The notes under the pieces were generated by a model. That model worked only from the letters and a program-made list of their open reading frames with translations, did not search any database and had not been told where the DNA came from. 64,000 nt of DNA from the NCBI GenBank assembly GCA_021292165.1, contig CM037877.1, forward strand, positions 33,926,197-33,990,196, read 5' to 3'. A program made the translations under genes and the position numbers. This DNA comes from Shinisaurus crocodilurus (taxonomy: Eukaryota > Chordata > Lepidosauria > Squamata > Shinisauridae). Position 1 is the first letter of the stretch, and each line of letters begins with the position of its first letter. Positions 42,424-53,727 of this stretch are shown in pieces.

Positions 42424-42571
42424 TCTTGCATTTATGGGCCAGGAGCATGAAGTACATAACGTCTTACTAATTTTATGTTCTAGCACCTTACATTTGAAAA
42501 ATGCCAAGATTAGTCTTGTGTGCCAAGATTAGTCCTATGCAGACATTCAAAGGACGCATGTGGGCATAAAG

Positions 42572-43498
42572 CAGGGATGGGGAACTTCAGGCCTGGGGCC
42601 ACATCTGGCCCATCAGGGTTTCCCAGATGGCCATACCCCTACCCCTGGCTTCACCCCTTTCCCACATCCTCTGATTGTTTGGTGGTTTCCTGGCTTTTGT
42701 GTAGTTTTCCCCCCACTCCAAAAGTTGAAAGGCCTCTGCTAAGGCTCAGTTATTGGCAGCAAGAGCGTTAAGGTAAAATCTGCTGGTATTTCTTTTGGTG
42801 CTCTGGCACCAACACTTTTGCCTTCGGCTCTGTTGGATAATAGGAACAACTCTGTGTGCTTCCAGTCACTAGGGGGTGACAGAGAACACGTTGTATCAAC
42901 AGCCACTTGTCCTGTTCACCCCCCTTGCTGTCAATTGGTTTCTTTCATCTACTCCTTCCCCTTCCCGTTCCTCCTCCTCTTTGCAACAAGCAACATGTGC
43001 TCTCTCCGAGGTAGGCAAGTAACTACCGTATATCTCACACACTTCCTCTTACACTCACACACCCAGCTTTAGGGGGTGCTTGCAGTTAAACGGTGTTAGA
43101 TAGCCTTCCTCGACGATGGTTATAAAAGCACTAATGAAGTAAGTTGATTTGGACTTCTTCTAAACTGGTTCTAGCCTGGGTTTATTCCAGTGTTCTCCAA
43201 CCTTGGGTCCCCAGATGTTTTTGGCCTACAACTCCCAGCATGCCCCAGCCAGCGTAGCTGGCTGGGGCATGCTGGGAGTTGTAGGCCAAAAACATCTGGG
43301 GACCCAAGGCTGGAGAACACTGGTTTATTCCCTCTAATACTAAATGCTGCGTCACCACACTTTCTTCGTATAAGGCAACTCTGCTGTAGGTCACACCAGA
43401 CTTTCCAACAGGCTCCACCCACTGGAACGCAGCCCCTGAAAGCCTCATTCTCCAAAATGGAATTCGGTCCTCGGGCTGAAAGAGGTTCTGCACCCCTG
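42572..43498. mobile_element. hAT-like element of about 0.93 kb with a nested palindromic element
   Basis: Left end CAGGGATGGGGAAC and right end the complement of CAGGGGTGCAGAAC. Flanks GCATAAAG (42564-42571) and ACATAGAG (43499-43506) agree in six of eight bases. Phrases such as 'GGCCTGGGGCCACATCTGGC' are typical of a hAT family I know from vertebrate genomes. No transposase frame recognised. The 135-bp element at 43188 is inserted in it. Confidence 0.6.
43188..43322. mobile_element. 135-bp palindromic hAT-like element
   Basis: Arms starting CAGTGTTCTCCAACCTTGGG are near-perfect complements (one arm reads 'AAGGCTGG'). Exact duplication GTTTATTC at 43180-43187 and 43323-43330. Confidence 0.92.
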
Positions 43499-43780
43499 AC
43501 ATAGAGCATGGAGGCCGGGGGGGGGCACACATGCCATCCCTGCTCTGAATGTCCCAGTGCCTGCTGGCCCCACTCCCACTTTGAGCTCCTGCTCAAAGGC
43601 CTGAAGGAGAAATTGTCAGGGTTCCTGGTCATATAGAGAAGATTTTAAGTGCAATCAGCCAAACATGCCTAGAATCCTCCTTCAGACGTTCCCCCTCATT
43701 GCAGGCAGGTTGGAGCTGGAGCTGGCGGGGACAGGGAAGTTGGGGCTGGCGTGTGCACCTCCACGCCAGGTGTCAAGCCC
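43499..43780. other. No recognised feature
   Basis: Unrecognised sequence with a G run at 43517-43524. Confidence 0.4.
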
Positions 43781-43912
43781 TGCCAGGTACCCCACGCACC
43801 TGAGGAGGCATAAATACTGGGGCAATAACATCCTTATGCAGGTGTTTACGCCTGCATAAGGATGTTATTGCCCCAGTATTTATGCCTCCTCAGGTGCGTG
43901 GGGTACCTGGCA
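43781..43912. repeat. Perfect inverted repeat: 62-bp arms, 8-base loop
   Basis: 43781-43842 and 43851-43912 are exact reverse complements, starting TGCCAGGTACCCCACGCACC; the loop is TGTTTACG. Weaker pairing (TCAA..TTGA) extends outside the arms. It is not a member of the CAGTGTT or CAGCCTT families, and no target duplication was found. A transcript would fold into a long, perfect stem. Confidence 0.95.
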
Positions 43913-45359
43913 GTGGTTGACCAAGCCAGTCTTGACCTCTAGCTTTGCTCGAATGTTTGCTTCCTCCCACTTCTGACCCATTTCAGATTCTCCCCTGTGA
44001 GTCCCTGGTTCGGCTGGACAGGATAAACATCTACAGCCCGGGTCACCCGTTTGTTTTGCATAGGTGGAGCAAGCAGGGGCTGGGTTGTTGCTGCTGATAG
44101 GTCATCAGAAGACATATGTCATCATCAGAAGAAGAAGATGCTATTTTTGCCACTGTTTATTTAGTTTTATTGTTGGGATTGTTTTTAATTTTGTGTGATT
44201 TATGTTTCTATTTGTAAGGCACCATGAGTTCGAGTCCATCGAAATGAATGAATAAATAAATCCGCACCTGTAAGTGGCCTGCTGGACAATCTAATGACCA
44301 CTTCCATTCCTTGCACACTACCTGTCTCTTACAAGAAGCCCAGGAGTGAGATGGGGGGAGGGAGATGGTACTCGTCAGGGGGCGGATTTATGCCAGTGGC
44401 TGCCAGCTGCAATATCCTAGAGTGACCTAGAAGAGCCAGCTTGGAGCATTCCTTTATTCTTCTCCCTTTCTGGCCTGTGCTGCCCTGGGCATTGAACCCT
44501 GGCCAATTGCCCTTTTTGGTGCCCTTCCCTCCGTCTACCAGAACATGTCTCCGGGAATAACACCGCAACTCATATTTTATACCTAGGAATGTGTACGACG
44601 GGCGCGTCTCCTCTTACAGCACTACGAAGATACAAGTATTTAACTCGGTTTCTAGCTGCCTAGATTTGTGACTCAAAAAGTCAAATGTTACCATAAATGT
44701 TCTGAACCTGATTTACTATGGTCATCTCGGATTTCACTGGTTCTAAAAACTGACATTGCTTTTGTAATTCTGCTAACCTCAGTTATGCATATTTCCTAGC
44801 TGCACAAGTATTTTTTCATGGGATGGTGCTGGTATTTTTATGGGAGAGCCGCCATCTTCAAAGAGCAAAAAGGCATATCCCTTGAGCCAGGGGGGAACAC
44901 TTAGCTGAGGATGCAAACCCTTGCTAGCTGCAGATGCAATCTCCCATCACTATCTAAGGTGGACGATGCTTTCAGGTACTTCTTGTTTGTGCTGCTTGCT
45001 GCTATCCTCCACCTCCCCACATTGGTAGCTTCTGTAAGTAGTGTGTTATCCCACTAACCTTACGGAAGATGTTTATCATCAGCTGCTTTCAGAAACCCCT
45101 TCAATGCAAGCCCTGTTCAGATGTTTCCCTCACGTATTGGAATAATGTGTGTGTGGGGGGGGGGAGTGTGGCCCTGCTGACTAGTCCCTCCCCTGACATC
45201 ACATGTGCTGAGCAGCCCCTTCTGGCACCCACAGATGACTGTCTGTAGAGAGGGGACCTTTGCGCATACAGCTGTACAAGCAAAGCCTTCTTGCAGATGT
45301 TCCTGATGTATCTGTGGATAGCTGGGGGAGGGACTACTCAACACATGTGAATTTGGGGG
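43913..45359. other. No gene; LINE-tail-like end near 44150-44265
   Basis: The T-rich tract ending 'AATGAATGAATAAATAAATC' looks like a LINE 3' end of unknown clade. Remaining sequence unrecognised; a G run lies at 45155-45164. Confidence 0.4.
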
Positions 45360-45367
45360 GATGAGGT

Positions 45368-45648
45368 CAGGGCCGGCCCTACCATTAGGCAGAATGAGGC
45401 AGTCACCTCAGGTAGCAGGTGATGGGAGGCAGCAGCAAGGTGCTGGAAGAAAAACCTGTTGTCTCATGTGGCCTGCTCTGTGCCCCTTACATTAGCCTGC
45501 TGCCTTCAGGTGGAGCAGAGAACCCTGTCCCATCGTCAGTGTTGAAGACATTTTCATCTGCCAGTCCGGTCAGCTTACATGCATGGAATGGGGAGAGGCC
45601 CCTATCTTGTCCTTCACTTCAGGCAGCAAAATATCTTAGGCCAGCTTG
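45368..45648 (+). mobile_element. 281-bp hAT-like element, copy 2
   Basis: Starts CAGGGCCGGCCCTACCATTA and ends TAGGCCAGCTTG. Exact duplication GATGAGGT at 45360-45367 and 45649-45656. Same length and orientation as 7372-7652. Confidence 0.9.
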
Positions 45649-45656
45649 GATGAGGT

Positions 45657-46198
45657 AGTCAGCATGGCTCCACTCCCCCCGCATGTGCTGGTCCAACACA
45701 TGACAAAGACATCTAGAAGTCTTCTAGCCCTCTTTGAATGCCATGGTGGTGCATTCGAAAAGCCAGGAAGTATTTGCTGTGGTGGTGCACTCACCCTCTG
45801 AAGTTCGCCTGAACTAGGGGAGGTCAGAAAAATCCGTAACTGATTCGAATGAGTTCAGATTTCTATGAATCCAACCTGCGGATTCCGCCACAGAGAAGGC
45901 TTTTCCTGAGTCATGAGGATTCCACAGACCTGCGAACAGCTTTTTAAAATTTTATTTTGGGGGAGGGAGATTTGTGCAAATTCACACTTGCACTAAAGTG
46001 TATTAGCACTAACGTGTACTTGCGCAAGTGGAATGAAATTCTCGTACATCACTAACAGTCTGATTCTGTCAATGAGCAGATGACCGGATGAAAGGTGCCT
46101 GACAATCCGCGAAACAACACAGACAGAACGGATGTAACAAAAACTGTAAACCCCTAGTCCAAAGTTTGATTCTCGTCTAATACTATTATGCCAGGACC
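45657..46198. other. No recognised feature
   Basis: AT-rich; 45820-46130 has phrases ('GATTCGAATGAGTTCAG', 'GTGCAAATTC') resembling the AT-rich repeats near 62.7 kb, but I cannot align them with confidence. Confidence 0.35.
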
Positions 46199-46206
46199 AT
46201 ATCAAA

Positions 46207-46332
46207 CAGTGTTCTCCAACCTTGGGTCCTCAGATGTTTTTGGATTTGGACTACAACTCCCAGCATGCCCCAGCCAGCATGCTGGGAGTTGTAGGCCAAA
46301 AACATCTGGGGACCCAAGGTTGGAGAACACTG
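46207..46332. mobile_element. 126-bp palindromic hAT-like element
   Basis: Arms begin CAGTGTTCTCCAACCTTGGG; one arm carries a small insertion ('ATTTGGACT'). Flanks ATATCAAA (46199-46206) and ATATAGAA (46333-46340), six of eight alike. Confidence 0.82.
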
Positions 46333-46340
46333 ATATAGAA

Positions 46341-47540
46341 ATTGTTTTTCATTGCTTCAGAATAATAGACCTTTGTGTGTTTTCAGTGCTGCACACGTTC
46401 TTCATTTCTGTAGCTATGACCAGAGGGGGAAGGGCCGGTGTTTGTGTTGAGCTTGGTTTTCTTGCCCAGTGAACCCAGATATCATAAGGCTGGAGTGTGG
46501 GAGAAGAGGAGGGAGTTGTTAGGGGGAGCCATCCCTCTGGAATTGCCAAGCACCCAGCAGGGAGAATTGAACTTTGTGAAATGGAACATGGGGGAATGCC
46601 GAGTGACTAGGCTGTGCATTTTAGTCTGCCTTGCTTTTAGTTTTCATTTGTTCCTCCAGTCTGGAAACAGAGAAGCTCTCTCCCTTTCTCCTGTTAGGTC
46701 TCCCTTTCCACTGCCGCCCAACCAGTTATAAATCTTGCATATGATCAGGAAGACATTAAGGGCAGTTTACGCCAACTCCATGAATTTAAAGAGACAGGAG
46801 TTGCACAACAGCACAGAGCTCTAGCGGATATACATGAAACAAATTATATTGAACATTAACCACAATTTGAATTATTGCCGCTGATTAATGTGCAATAAAA
46901 ACAAGCTCTGATATCTCTTTGGGCTTTATATTGAATCTCACATGATTTTCTTATCTTCTTGAAGCTTCATTTCATGGGAGCTTGTTTTATTTTATTTTAG
47001 TGTGTGTGGCCTAGGGCGGTGGGAGTTCTTGTAGTGGCAGAGGAAAGAGAGAGAGAGAGAGGGAGAGAGAATATGTGAACTCCTTTGATTCCAAAGTGCA
47101 GAACAATGCACATCTTATTTATTTGAAAACTTATATGACATGATGTAAGCCATTTCTATGGCTTTTTAAGGGTGATGCGAAGGCAGAATAGGATCGATCT
47201 AAATCCAATGTTATGGAGAGGAATTCTGCTCATGCAATGGGAGTGTCCCTTCCCATCCAGTCATTGAAAGAATCAGAACAGTTTCCCCTGCCCCTTGAAT
47301 TTTAACAAAATATTGGTTTTGCCTGCAGCACTGTAATTTTTAAGGCATTGCAATTTGGGAGGCAATGTTAAGTTACAAAAGAAAGCTATCAGACCATACC
47401 AACAGGCTATGGTCCCTCTCTGTGCTCTTGCATGCCACACTGCTTCTATCTAAAGGATGGCCTGGAAGCACTAACACAACAGTGAAAATGGGTATGACAA
47501 TTCTCAGACAGCAGTCGAGTCTGCCTACCAGCGCTACATC
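46341..47540. other. Repeat-poor AT-rich interval, no gene recognised
   Basis: 46740-46990 has no interspersed repeat I recognise and is rich in TAAT-type words. It is a candidate conserved non-coding stretch by inference only. (GA)n at 47045-47070. Confidence 0.4.
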
Positions 47541-47544
47541 AAGG

Positions 47545-47995
47545 GCACAATCCTATGGCCGCTAGACAGCAATAGGAGAAGTTGCAGTCCCAGCTCCGTC
47601 CTTGGAAACACGCTCCGAGGTTAGAGCTGGGACTCCAACTTTGGAGCGCCCCCTCTCTGCCCTCACAGCTGACATGGAAAGAACCATGCTAGCTGCGGCT
47701 CTGAGGTTGTAAGACCGACCGCGGAGCCGGAATTCTGTGGGCATTCCGAGGGGGCAGGAAGGGGAGGAGTCAGGCTCCACCAGCATGCATAGTATCTTGG
47801 TGGCACCTCAGCTCCCCTCCTAGTGCTCCAGGGGAAAAGACTTAGACAGCCAAAAGTAGCCGTCTAAGTCTTTTGTAGGGCGGGAAAAGTGCAGAGATGA
47901 CCTTCGCCTCCATGCTGCTTCTACCCTCCACTGGATGCCCATAATCCTCCGAGTTCAGTGGGCTACGGGAAGCCACACTGGACGGCACTGCAAGT
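47545..47995. mobile_element. GC-rich non-autonomous element B, copy 2 (uninterrupted)
   Basis: Reverse-complement homologue of 7995-8680. It has an internal hairpin 'GACTTAGACAGCC' paired with 'GCCGTCTAAGTC' (47840-47874). It shows a single target-like 'AGTATCT' (complement AGATACT) where copy 1 holds its CR1 insertion. Confidence 0.65.
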
Positions 47996-49071
47996 GTTAT
48001 TGCCTAATGCTAGTTGAAGGACTCTTAGGCATGATTCTTTGCGCTCTGGAGACAGAGCACTGTAGCATAGAACTAAGCTGTTGGTTATCTATGTTTAATA
48101 TTCACCTTATTCAGCTTAATTGTATTGTTTTCCATGCAGTATTTTCAATAGTAAAGCTAATTTACCTCATCACATATTGCAACATGTCCAACATAAATAA
48201 TCAAAATGTATCTCCTTTAAAAACAAAACAAAAAAAACCACACCAAAAAAACCACTGTTAACAGACATGTGCTCCGACACTTGGCAAGATTTTCTTTTTG
48301 AGGAAGTTACCTTTAATTTGTGTTGTCACACTACCAGCATTTCCATTATTAGCCCTCCAGATTGTTAACTGGGATTTCATGCCACAGCCAGCAAGAGATA
48401 TAAATGAGAGACATGTGCATTCAAAGCAACACTTCAAAAATTAATTTAGCAGAAAATTTTAAAAGTAAGAAAAATGAAGGCTGTCCGATCTTGTAAAGTC
48501 TAAAGCACAGAGATGTCTGTCTTTTATTGTCACATGGCTTTCTGTCCTTCTCACACTTCATTAATCGGCTCAGCATGGGGAAGAGTTCATCATGCGTAAA
48601 ACTGACAATAAATAAAGGGCCTTTGGCAGGGTTGGGTACTCGGTGTCACTCCAGAAGAGTGTTCTTCATGTTTTTAAAAATGTGAGATGAGCCTCCCCAG
48701 AGAGGTGTGCAGCAAACTGCTTAACTTTCACCCTGACCTCTTCACAGGATCCTGATGCAGAAATCAGAATGTCAACTGTTGCGCAGACTGCACGGGCTAG
48801 AGATCAATGGGAGAGCCAGTTCTCCCCCCTCCCCATAAGCTTTCTTTTTGCTGTGTGATCTCAAAGCAAATTGTACGCTTGTGCAGTAATGCTCTCTCCC
48901 ATTTCTTTTCATTTTTTGCTCTTAAGCCAAGGAGAATAGTAAACACTGGCAGGTTTCTGGTACTTTCCAAAGCATGCTGAAAGCCAAATCTGGCACATGG
49001 CAGTGGGAACATGCAACCAGCTTGCCATGCACTGACAGCCATGTGCACAGGCTTTTCAAGCAGCAAGTGAA
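47996..49071. other. Repeat-poor interval, no gene recognised
   Basis: No interspersed repeat seen; 48345-48620 is AT-rich and could be a conserved non-coding stretch (inference). Confidence 0.4.
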
Positions 49072-49700
49072 CATAAGAACATAAGAAGAGTCACGCTGGA
49101 TCAGACCAAGGGTCCATCTAGTCCAGCATTCTCTCCACACAGTGGCCAACCAGCTGCCCACAGGAAACCCACAAGCAGGACAGGAGTGCAACAGCACCAT
49201 CCTACCCAGCAACTGGAGTACATATGCATACTGTACAGAGCGCAGGCTGTACAGAGGGAGATGAGCCATGGGCGTGCAGGGCCATTCCGCCAGCCCTGCC
49301 AGAATTAATTCATTTCTCCCCCTTCTTCCCTCCCCATTCCTTTTTCTTTGTGTGTCGTGTCTTTTTAGAGTGTAAGCCTGCAGGCAGGGACTGTCTTGTT
49401 TAATTGATTATGTGTAAGCTGCTCTGGGAGCCTTTTTGACTGAGGAGTGGCATTAAAATATTTCAGAATAAATAAATAAATAAATACTGCCTCTGATACT
49501 GGAGATAGTATATAGCTGTCATGACTAGTAGCCATTGATAGTCTTATCCTCCACGAATTTGTCTAATCAATCCCCTTTCAAAGCCATCCAAATGGGTGGC
49601 CACCACTTCATCTTGTGGTAGCAAATTCCATAGTTTAACTATGCACTGTGTGAAGAAGCACTCCCTTCCTTTTATGTGCCCTCAATCTCTACATGCCCAT
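49072..49700 (-). mobile_element. CR1-like LINE 3' region, split by another retroelement
   Basis: Starts with tandem AACATAAG-like units (complement of a CR1-type tail), then 'GGTCCATCTAGTCCAGCATT'. It is interrupted at 49234-49483 and resumes with 'CTGCCTCTGATACTGG' through 'ACTATGCACTGTGTGAAGAA'. Confidence 0.72.
49234..49483 (+). mobile_element. LINE 3' end or SINE inserted in CR1
   Basis: 'GTAAGCCTGCAGGCAGGGAC', 'TGTAAGCTGCTCTGGGAGCC' and a tail of AAATA units. ATACTG occurs at both junctions (49228-49233 and 49484-49489). Confidence 0.65.
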
Positions 49701-50037
49701 ATGGCTATGTGAATAATCCATGACGCATCTTCCCCTCCACAGAGCTCAGATTATGGGGGGAGATCCATAAGCCCCGAAAACTTGACTCCTCCTCCTTCCA
49801 ATCCAATTTTAGCCAAGTCATGACCCCATACATAGCCTTCTAAAAATAGTCGCTAATGTGGACAGCATGCAAGGCAAGGGGCTGGGCACCACTGGCCCCT
49901 TGTAATGCAAGCAATGTTGCCCCAAGTTTAAGATGGTCAACATTTGTTCTTTTCACTTGGGAATGTTCACTATAACAAAGTTTGGGAACTGTGATTCCTG
50001 GATAGGGTGGCCACTCAGGCCCTGCCGAAAAAGAGTA

Positions 50038-50068
50038 CAGTAATACCTTGGATTGCAAGTAACTTGGA
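50038..50068. mobile_element. Tigger-like terminal fragment
   Basis: 'CAGTAATACCTTGGATTGCA' then 'AGTAACTTGG' matches the left end of the element at 2517 exactly; no right end found nearby. Confidence 0.75.
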
Positions 50069-50981
50069 CACAAATTGCTTTAAAACTGCATCTCCTAATT
50101 TAAATGTATCAATGTAAATTTAGAAATAATTTAATAATTTAAATAGAAATACAATACATCTTGCCATAGCGGGGAAGACTGTGACCAGGTGACCTGTGCG
50201 TGCCTACTTAGACTGCTGTGCAGGTGCTAACTGTGGTTGGGCAAGTTCATTGCTGCTCTTCCTTCTTCTGGTTCTTTATCTTTAAACTGGAGTTGGACTG
50301 TACAGCCCTTCAAACAGAAGATTGTCCTCTGTAAAGTAGGACACATGGCCACCCTACCCTGAAAAATCTAAATCATTCTTATTGTGGGCTACATCATTGC
50401 TCCATAGTTTTACTGAGATTTGGCCACTGGAATGTTACTGTCATGTTCTGGTCTGAAGCAGGAACCCACAGGACTCAGGGTAGCAAGACAGTCTGCATGT
50501 TGCAATACCTAGGAGAACTCCTAATGAGCAACTTGCTCTGACAAGGACTGAGACCAGACTGAAGCCATCTATGATTTAGTCCAGACACACCTTCTCAGAC
50601 TCAGTCCCTTCCTGCAAAGTGGAAAGTCTTAACGGGACAGCCCTCTGGCCTGGAGTCTAGCACTCCTCAATCTTTTCAAGAGCTCATGCCAGGCTCATTG
50701 CTGGCATTGGCACACTGGTTCCATGGATTGAGAAGTTCTTGGAGATAAGGGTTCTGGCCCTAGTGCTGGAACTAGGCTTTGGGGGCTGCAGTTGTTGGTC
50801 CAGGCTTAAGTGTCTCAGGCTCAGAGGTCTCCAGCATCTCAAGTTTGGGGGGACTCTGGTTCTGACATAGTACTTGGGCCTGGTGCCTCCCCTGCCAGCC
50901 CGGCTGGCTCCTCAGCCCCCAAGTCTGTGTCCAGGTCATTGTTGCATTCTGGGGTCATGACAGTTACATGGATTCAGAAGT
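50069..50981. other. No gene; inverted match to repeat E at about 50285-50360
   Basis: Apart from the repeat-E match the interval is unrecognised. Confidence 0.4.
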
Positions 50982-51321
50982 AGGGGTGTACGTGGAGATC
51001 GATTGGGGGGGAAGTCCGGTGAACTCGCTGGGCTCGACCCCCCCCCCCAAGCTCCGCTTGCCCTACCTTTTCCCCAGCTCGACTTGCATTCTCGCAAGCC
51101 AAGCCGGGGAAAGTGACTTCCGGGTTCCGGCTCTACATTGTTTACATAGAAAACAGCCAAATTTGCACAAATTATGGCCGTTTTCTACGTAAACAATGTA
51201 GAGCCGGGGACCCGGAAGTCCGACGAGTGCCTCAGCTGGCATTTGCGCTTGGCTCGGCTCGCGTGGCGGGAGCGCTTGGCTTGCGCGCCACGAGTCAAGC
51301 GCCGGGTGGGTCGCCCATCCC
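50982..51321. mobile_element. GC-rich palindromic element C, copy 2
   Basis: Starts AGGGGTGTACGTGGAG and ends TCGCCCATCCCT(A). The central inverted repeat pairs 'CCGGCTCTACATTGTTTAC' with its complement around 'GCAAATTTGCACAAATTATG'-like DNA, and both arms carry an ACTTCCGG or CCGGAAGT motif. Flank similarity (TCAGAAGT, ATAGAAGT) is weak. Confidence 0.7.
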
Positions 51322-53089
51322 TATAGAAGTCATTTGAATAAATTTATCTGAACCTACCCCATCTTTTATTGCTTCTTGAAACCAGATAAAAGCAGAGTAG
51401 AGACTCAGCTACCTACATAAGAAAGGATAGCACTGGTCCCTAGACTTTTCATGAATGAGTATATTTTGGTGATCGATAAATTCATTATGTACTGCGCCTA
51501 AAACAATGTAAATTGTATTTATACATCTCTCATTCTAATTCGCAGACCAAGACCATCTGAGGACAATCTGATTCATGAGCCAGACTATGCTAATGACTAA
51601 ATTAGGCAGGAGTTACTCCAACAGAGATTTTATTTAGGAAATCAAGGCCAGTACATCAAAACTGCAGTGCTGTCTCACTTTCCATTACCTTTTACATTAA
51701 ACCAAACAGAAGTCTTTCTTCTCTTGTCTCGTTGAAGAATAAACAAATGAACTACCAGCAAATTTATATATGGGCAAATAAAAGATAATGCTTTCACTAT
51801 AAGTCTTCCATTTCTCAGAAGTTCTTTTTACTGCTGTCTGAAAACATGCACTGCTAATTCCATTTGGGTAAGAGGATAATCTCTATACCTTTTTTTTTTT
51901 TTTAATGCAATTGAGCTTTCTCTAGGAGTGCAAAATAATGACATTTCCCCCTTAGTCTAATACAGTGCAAACTATGCTGTTGACAGATACTTTGCCAGTT
52001 AGTGATTTCCCCTGGGAACCTATAGAGACTTCCTTCCTCATCTTAGGGGCAAAAAAGAAAAAGAATCCTGAAATATGTTTTCCCAGGCAGCTGGTCAAGG
52101 AAACAGGTGCCGAAGGAACTCCAAAAGTTCTCCCAGATCACACACCTCCCCCTTTCCCCTGCTGATGTCAATACCCATGTCTTGTCCTGTGACTGTTCCC
52201 TTTCTACGCTGATCTGTACCACATGCCATGTGTAATTGGACACACTTTTCCTTTGCTGCTTATACAAACATCTTCCAGTTCATGTTGACTCAATTACCTA
52301 CAAGGGTTCTCTGTCGGACCTGGAAGTTAATGCTTCTTTGAGAGTACTCTGGCTTCCCTTTTAAAGGTTGGGTTTCATTCTGAATTAGCAGCTTTGTGTC
52401 TTCCCCCCTCCCCCCGCTCTCTCACACACGCACTATCTGCATCCCATAAAAACAGCCAAGGCATTCTCTATCTCCCTTTTGCAGCTTTCCTGGACTTTTT
52501 CCAGCCTGCCTCTCCTGGCACGGTTCTCCCTTCACCCTCTCTCCTCTCATCCCACATTCCTTCTGCTCATTTCAGTACCAGCTTCCTCCAGGTCCCTTAA
52601 TAACACAATCTTCTCACTGTCAGAGCGACAGCCATGTCCCGCTGCTGCTCCTGCCATCTGGAACAACCTTTCTGCTCCACTCTCTTTCTGCTCTGTTGAT
52701 TCTACCTCTCATTTTTGGATCGAGTTTATAAACATTACTGTCTGTCCTTTCCGCTAAATGTTAACAGTTTTTTTATCCCCCTCCAACTATTATTCATTGT
52801 GATATAATAATGCAAGCCTGGTTAAACTCTGCAGTGCCTGTCAGAATATAGTTTGGGCAAACCACTGTATGACATTAAAGCTGATCAGGTTGTGATTTTG
52901 GAGTGGGGTGGGTGGGTTTACCTGAGGAATGTCACTCGTGAACAAACATGAACACCAAATAAATAGTATCATAACAATCCAAGCCTTTCTTTCCCAACCA
53001 AGGCTACATTCCATCTGTAGTTTAAAAACATAGCAAGACAAGGGAACATCATCCTTTCAGGTAGGCCATGGAACATCTCTACAGTCATG
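51322..53089. other. No gene; possible decayed LINE frame near 52600-52750
   Basis: A plus-strand frame at 52479-52757 contains PAAAPAIWNNLSAPL, reminiscent of the 'AAP.LWNSLP' motif near LINE C-termini, but nothing else supports it. 51360-52000 is repeat-poor. Confidence 0.35.
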
Positions 53090-53091
53090 CC

Positions 53092-53331
53092 TTGGATTGA
53101 GAGCATAATTCGTTCTGGAAACATGCTTGTAATCCAAAACACTCTTATATCAAAACGAAATCCCCCCAAAAAAATTTGTACAGAGATTTTTAATTTAAGC
53201 CGTACTACAGTACTTGTATTGCAAGACGTCGCTTGTATATCAAGTTAAAAAAAATTAAATAAATATTTAAAAATTTGCTTGTCTTGCAAAACGCTCTCAA
53301 ACCAAGTTACTTGCAATCCAAGGTATTACTG
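53092..53331. mobile_element. 240-bp Tigger-like element with TA duplications
   Basis: Left end CAGTCATGCCTTGGATTG, right end CAATCCAAGGTATTACTG, flanked by TA at 53090-53091 and 53332-53333. Internal phrases ('TGTAATCCAAAACACTCTTA', 'TTGCAAAACGCTCTCA') match the copy at 2517 in the opposite orientation. No transposase. Confidence 0.88.
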
Positions 53332-53727
53332 TATTTTGCTCAACAAGCAGCCTGACTTGGAGAGAGAGCCTCCTTTTCTCCAGTCTAATGAGGAAGCAGG
53401 GCTAACATTGGTGGCTCCTTCAGACTGAAGACTGGAGGAATGGTGACTCCCCTTCCTCAGTCCATAGAAATCTTAGCCTCCAAAGCAGAAGACCAAAACA
53501 CCTGCCCACAAGCAGGAAGATACGCTGCCTGCATACTTCTTTGTAAGGCGGATCACAGGCAGTCTCCATACCCTCCAACATTTCACAGGTGAAAATAGGG
53601 ACACACGTGTGAATTTGTAAGTAGGTATGGTTAAGCAACATGAAGGTGTGATCAAGAGGGTGTGTGGCCAGGCAACCAAAGATCATGGTCAAGTACATGG
53701 GAATGTAACAGGCTGCATGTCAGTGGT

